64,000 bases of DNA. Source: Archaeoglobus sp. JdFR-27 (GTDB lineage: Archaea; Halobacteriota; Archaeoglobi; Archaeoglobales; Archaeoglobaceae). The notes below the pieces were generated by a model. It worked only from the letters and a program-made list of their open reading frames with translations, did not search any database and had not been told where the DNA came from. This document shows, piece after piece, positions 62,642-64,000 of the stretch (position 1 is the stretch's first letter; every line of letters begins with the position of its first letter). A program made the position numbers and the translations under genes. The stretch spans positions 124,001 to 188,000 of the forward strand of contig MTMO01000002.1 of NCBI GenBank assembly GCA_002011235.1, in the 5' to 3' direction.

Positions 62642-62976
62642 AGAGGTGAAATAGATAGGTTGAAATTAAAGTTGGAGGAGTATAAACGTTTAAAAGTGGC
62701 TAAGAGTTGAGGTTCAAATTCTAATTATTTTTAATTCTCACGTGAGAAATAAGTTATAAAAAAGGAAATCAAATTGTTACCTCAAAGACTCCTTTGAAGA
62801 GCTTATAGCCTGTCCCAACTACCAATAAAGAAGAATTGTAATAACTAAAATATGATAGTTTTGCAACTTTAAATTAAAAGGAGCTTAGAATTAAGAACTT
62901 GCAAAAATAAATTCCCATCTACGTGGGCACATTTTCTAATTTTTCTAAACAAGCTTATCTCAACTATATCTTAAAG
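62639..62976. other. Eroded DNA after the integrase fragment, with a palindrome
   Basis: A short frame MRGEIDRLKLKLEEYKRLKV (62639-62710) may be the C-terminal tail of the deleted integrase or a chance helix. TTCTCACGTGAGAA at 62735-62748 is a perfect 14-base palindrome. Beyond it no gene is seen up to the end of the minus-strand gene at 62977. Confidence 0.4.
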
Positions 62977-63501
62977 CTAATCTACAATCTTTTGAAGCAT
63001 CTCAATTTGTTTTTCTTCCAATTTTACTAAATCTTCAAGCAATCTCCTTAAACCATCACCATCGACCATTGCCCTCTTCAAACCATCGGAGTCAACAATT
63101 TTGAGTAAATTTTTGTAATAATTGAATGAAAAGCATTCCCAGTCGTATATAATCTCTAGTAACTCTTCTTCGCTTTTTCCTGTAAACTTAAAAATTTCGC
63201 TGTCATCCCCCTCATACTTGTATCCAAGCTTTTCAATAGCCTCAAGTAACATGTCCTTGTGGATTAGATTGCCGATGTGTACTTGGAAAATTGTATCCCA
63301 TACCTTTTCATCTTTTAATCTGAGAAGGGTTTCCATAATTACATTTCTTTTTGCCTGTTCAACAAAATAGGCTTCAAGAAGAATTCTGACAATCAATTGT
63401 ATTTTTCCTACTTTAGAAAAGACAGAAAGGTCAGAAAAAGTCCTGAGTATCTCGTCATCGCCGATTGTATCTTCGAATATGTTTTTTAAATCAGTAATCA
63501 T
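62977..63501 (-). CDS. Helical protein of unknown function, ferritin-like in character
   Basis: The 174-residue protein is almost wholly helical. Segments EAYFVEQAKRNVIMETLLRL, VWDTIFQVHIGNLIHKDMLLEAIEKLG and KLEEKQIEMLQKIV have the heptad and Glu/His spacing of ferritin-like four-helix bundles, but the full metal-ligand set cannot be placed. It is a normal-looking gene in otherwise eroded DNA beside the integrase, so it may be element-borne cargo. Confidence 0.6.
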   Translation of the reverse strand: MITDLKNIFEDTIGDDEILRTFSDLSVFSKVGKIQLIVRILLEAYFVEQAKRNVIMETLLRLKDEKVWDTIFQVHIGNLIHKDMLLEAIEKLGYKYEGDDSEIFKFTGKSEEELLEIIYDWECFSFNYYKNLLKIVDSDGLKRAMVDGDGLRRLLEDLVKLEEKQIEMLQKIVD

Positions 63502-64000
63502 AATACTTCACTAGTTCTATTCCAAAATAAAACTTTCTTTGAAGATTCTAATTTCAAATTTACAATTTCAATTTTGTAATTGCAATTTTAAGTAAATGAA
63601 GTTTCACGGATTTAACTGCGACAGAGAGTTTTTAAAACAGCTAAAACACTTATTTAAATAAGTGCTACACAATAACTACTCTGATGAAATTTTTTTAATT
63701 ATTTTATATAGTTCTTCTATGACATACACAAATGCTGAATTTTTCAAAACTTCTTTGGGAATATCAAAAAACTCTTAAAATACGCTCTAAAAATAGATTG
63801 AATCGTGAATTCGCCAATTACGTTTAACGGCTCTTAGTATCTCCCTGAATTTTGATAGATATTCAGCGATTTCCTCGATTATTCCCATATATTTGCTCTA
63901 ATCTAAATAATTATATAATATTTTTCAAGATTTGTAAAAAAAGATTATAATAAGTGGAGGTAGGGACAGCAGAGGCTTTAATCTATTATCTTTATTCTCC
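63502..64000. other. AT-rich region with no firm gene
   Basis: The first 100 bases hold a possible promoter for the minus-strand gene. A 33-codon minus-strand frame (63787-63888, MGIIEEIAEYLSKFREILRA) is open but too short to classify, and its sequence resembles an N-terminal helix of a larger decayed gene. Nothing else is recognised. Confidence 0.35.

Overview
The window is AT-rich archaeal DNA, almost certainly from a member of the Archaeoglobales (Archaeoglobus/Ferroglobus/Geoglobus group). Reasons: family-B DNA polymerase with a C-terminal PCNA-binding tail, fibrillarin-Nop5, aIF2-alpha and Nop10, a beta-RFAP synthase of methanopterin synthesis, siroheme-route heme genes (Met8-like dehydrogenase plus a fused AhbA-AhbB), an FtsZ2-type FtsZ with its ribbon-helix-helix partner, tRNA genes with archaeal introns, and a Ku plus LigD-type ligase pair that is rare in archaea but known in this order. 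The genus is an inference; no rRNA is present.

Layout. 0-8.6 kb: an ArsC-like reductase, a degenerate RecA-like protein, then minus-strand operons: RHH regulator-ftsZ2-thiamine-binding protein-hydrolase, and argJ-FAD oxidoreductase-gamma carbonic anhydrase; thiD diverges. 8.6-13.9 kb: heme synthesis genes, a Cas4-like nuclease, an intron-bearing tRNA-Pro, pyrBI and a broken nitrilase. 14-19.9 kb (minus): hisS, RNA-ligase partner, fibrillarin, Nop5, RFAP synthase, ThiF-like protein and an HTH-CBS regulator. 20-24.4 kb (plus): DNA polymerase B, zinc ribbon, thioesterase, JAMM protease, EamA transporter. 24.4-29.3 kb (minus): a complete three-subunit acetone carboxylase operon. 29.3-32.5 kb: a decayed receiver domain, then an aminotransferase paired with a kinase-like protein. 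32.7-37.8 kb: tRNA-Arg, Tat components, ilvE, ACT protein, homoserine dehydrogenase, prepilin-type peptidase. 38-41.8 kb: a decayed accessory island with transposase remnants, a LEA14-like lipoprotein and a broken secreted protein. 42-49.4 kb: FAH-family hydrolase, valS, TrmB-like regulator, Ku, ligase, class II aldolase, TrmY. 49.6-55.7 kb: polar amino acid ABC transporter, aIF2-alpha, Nop10, PAC2 protein, DUF72 and a TIM-barrel protein. 55.9-61.6 kb: membrane M1-like peptidase, two MFS transporters and a PLP decarboxylase. 62-64 kb: an intron-bearing tRNA-Asn with a degraded integrase at its 3' end, then poorly conserved DNA.

The most notable observations are: (1) the RHH-ftsZ2 operon with two identical palindromes 21 bp apart at its predicted promoter and a strong leader hairpin; (2) the RNA-ligase-partner gene beside fibrillarin and Nop5, which hints at circular box C/D RNA production; (3) the archaeal acetone carboxylase operon with repeated upstream sites; (4) short tandem repeats that start at or contain stop codons at many gene 3' ends; and (5) an aminotransferase/kinase-like pair of unknown pathway. 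Several genes (nitrilase, a small secreted protein, a large secreted protein, integrase, transposases) are visibly broken.
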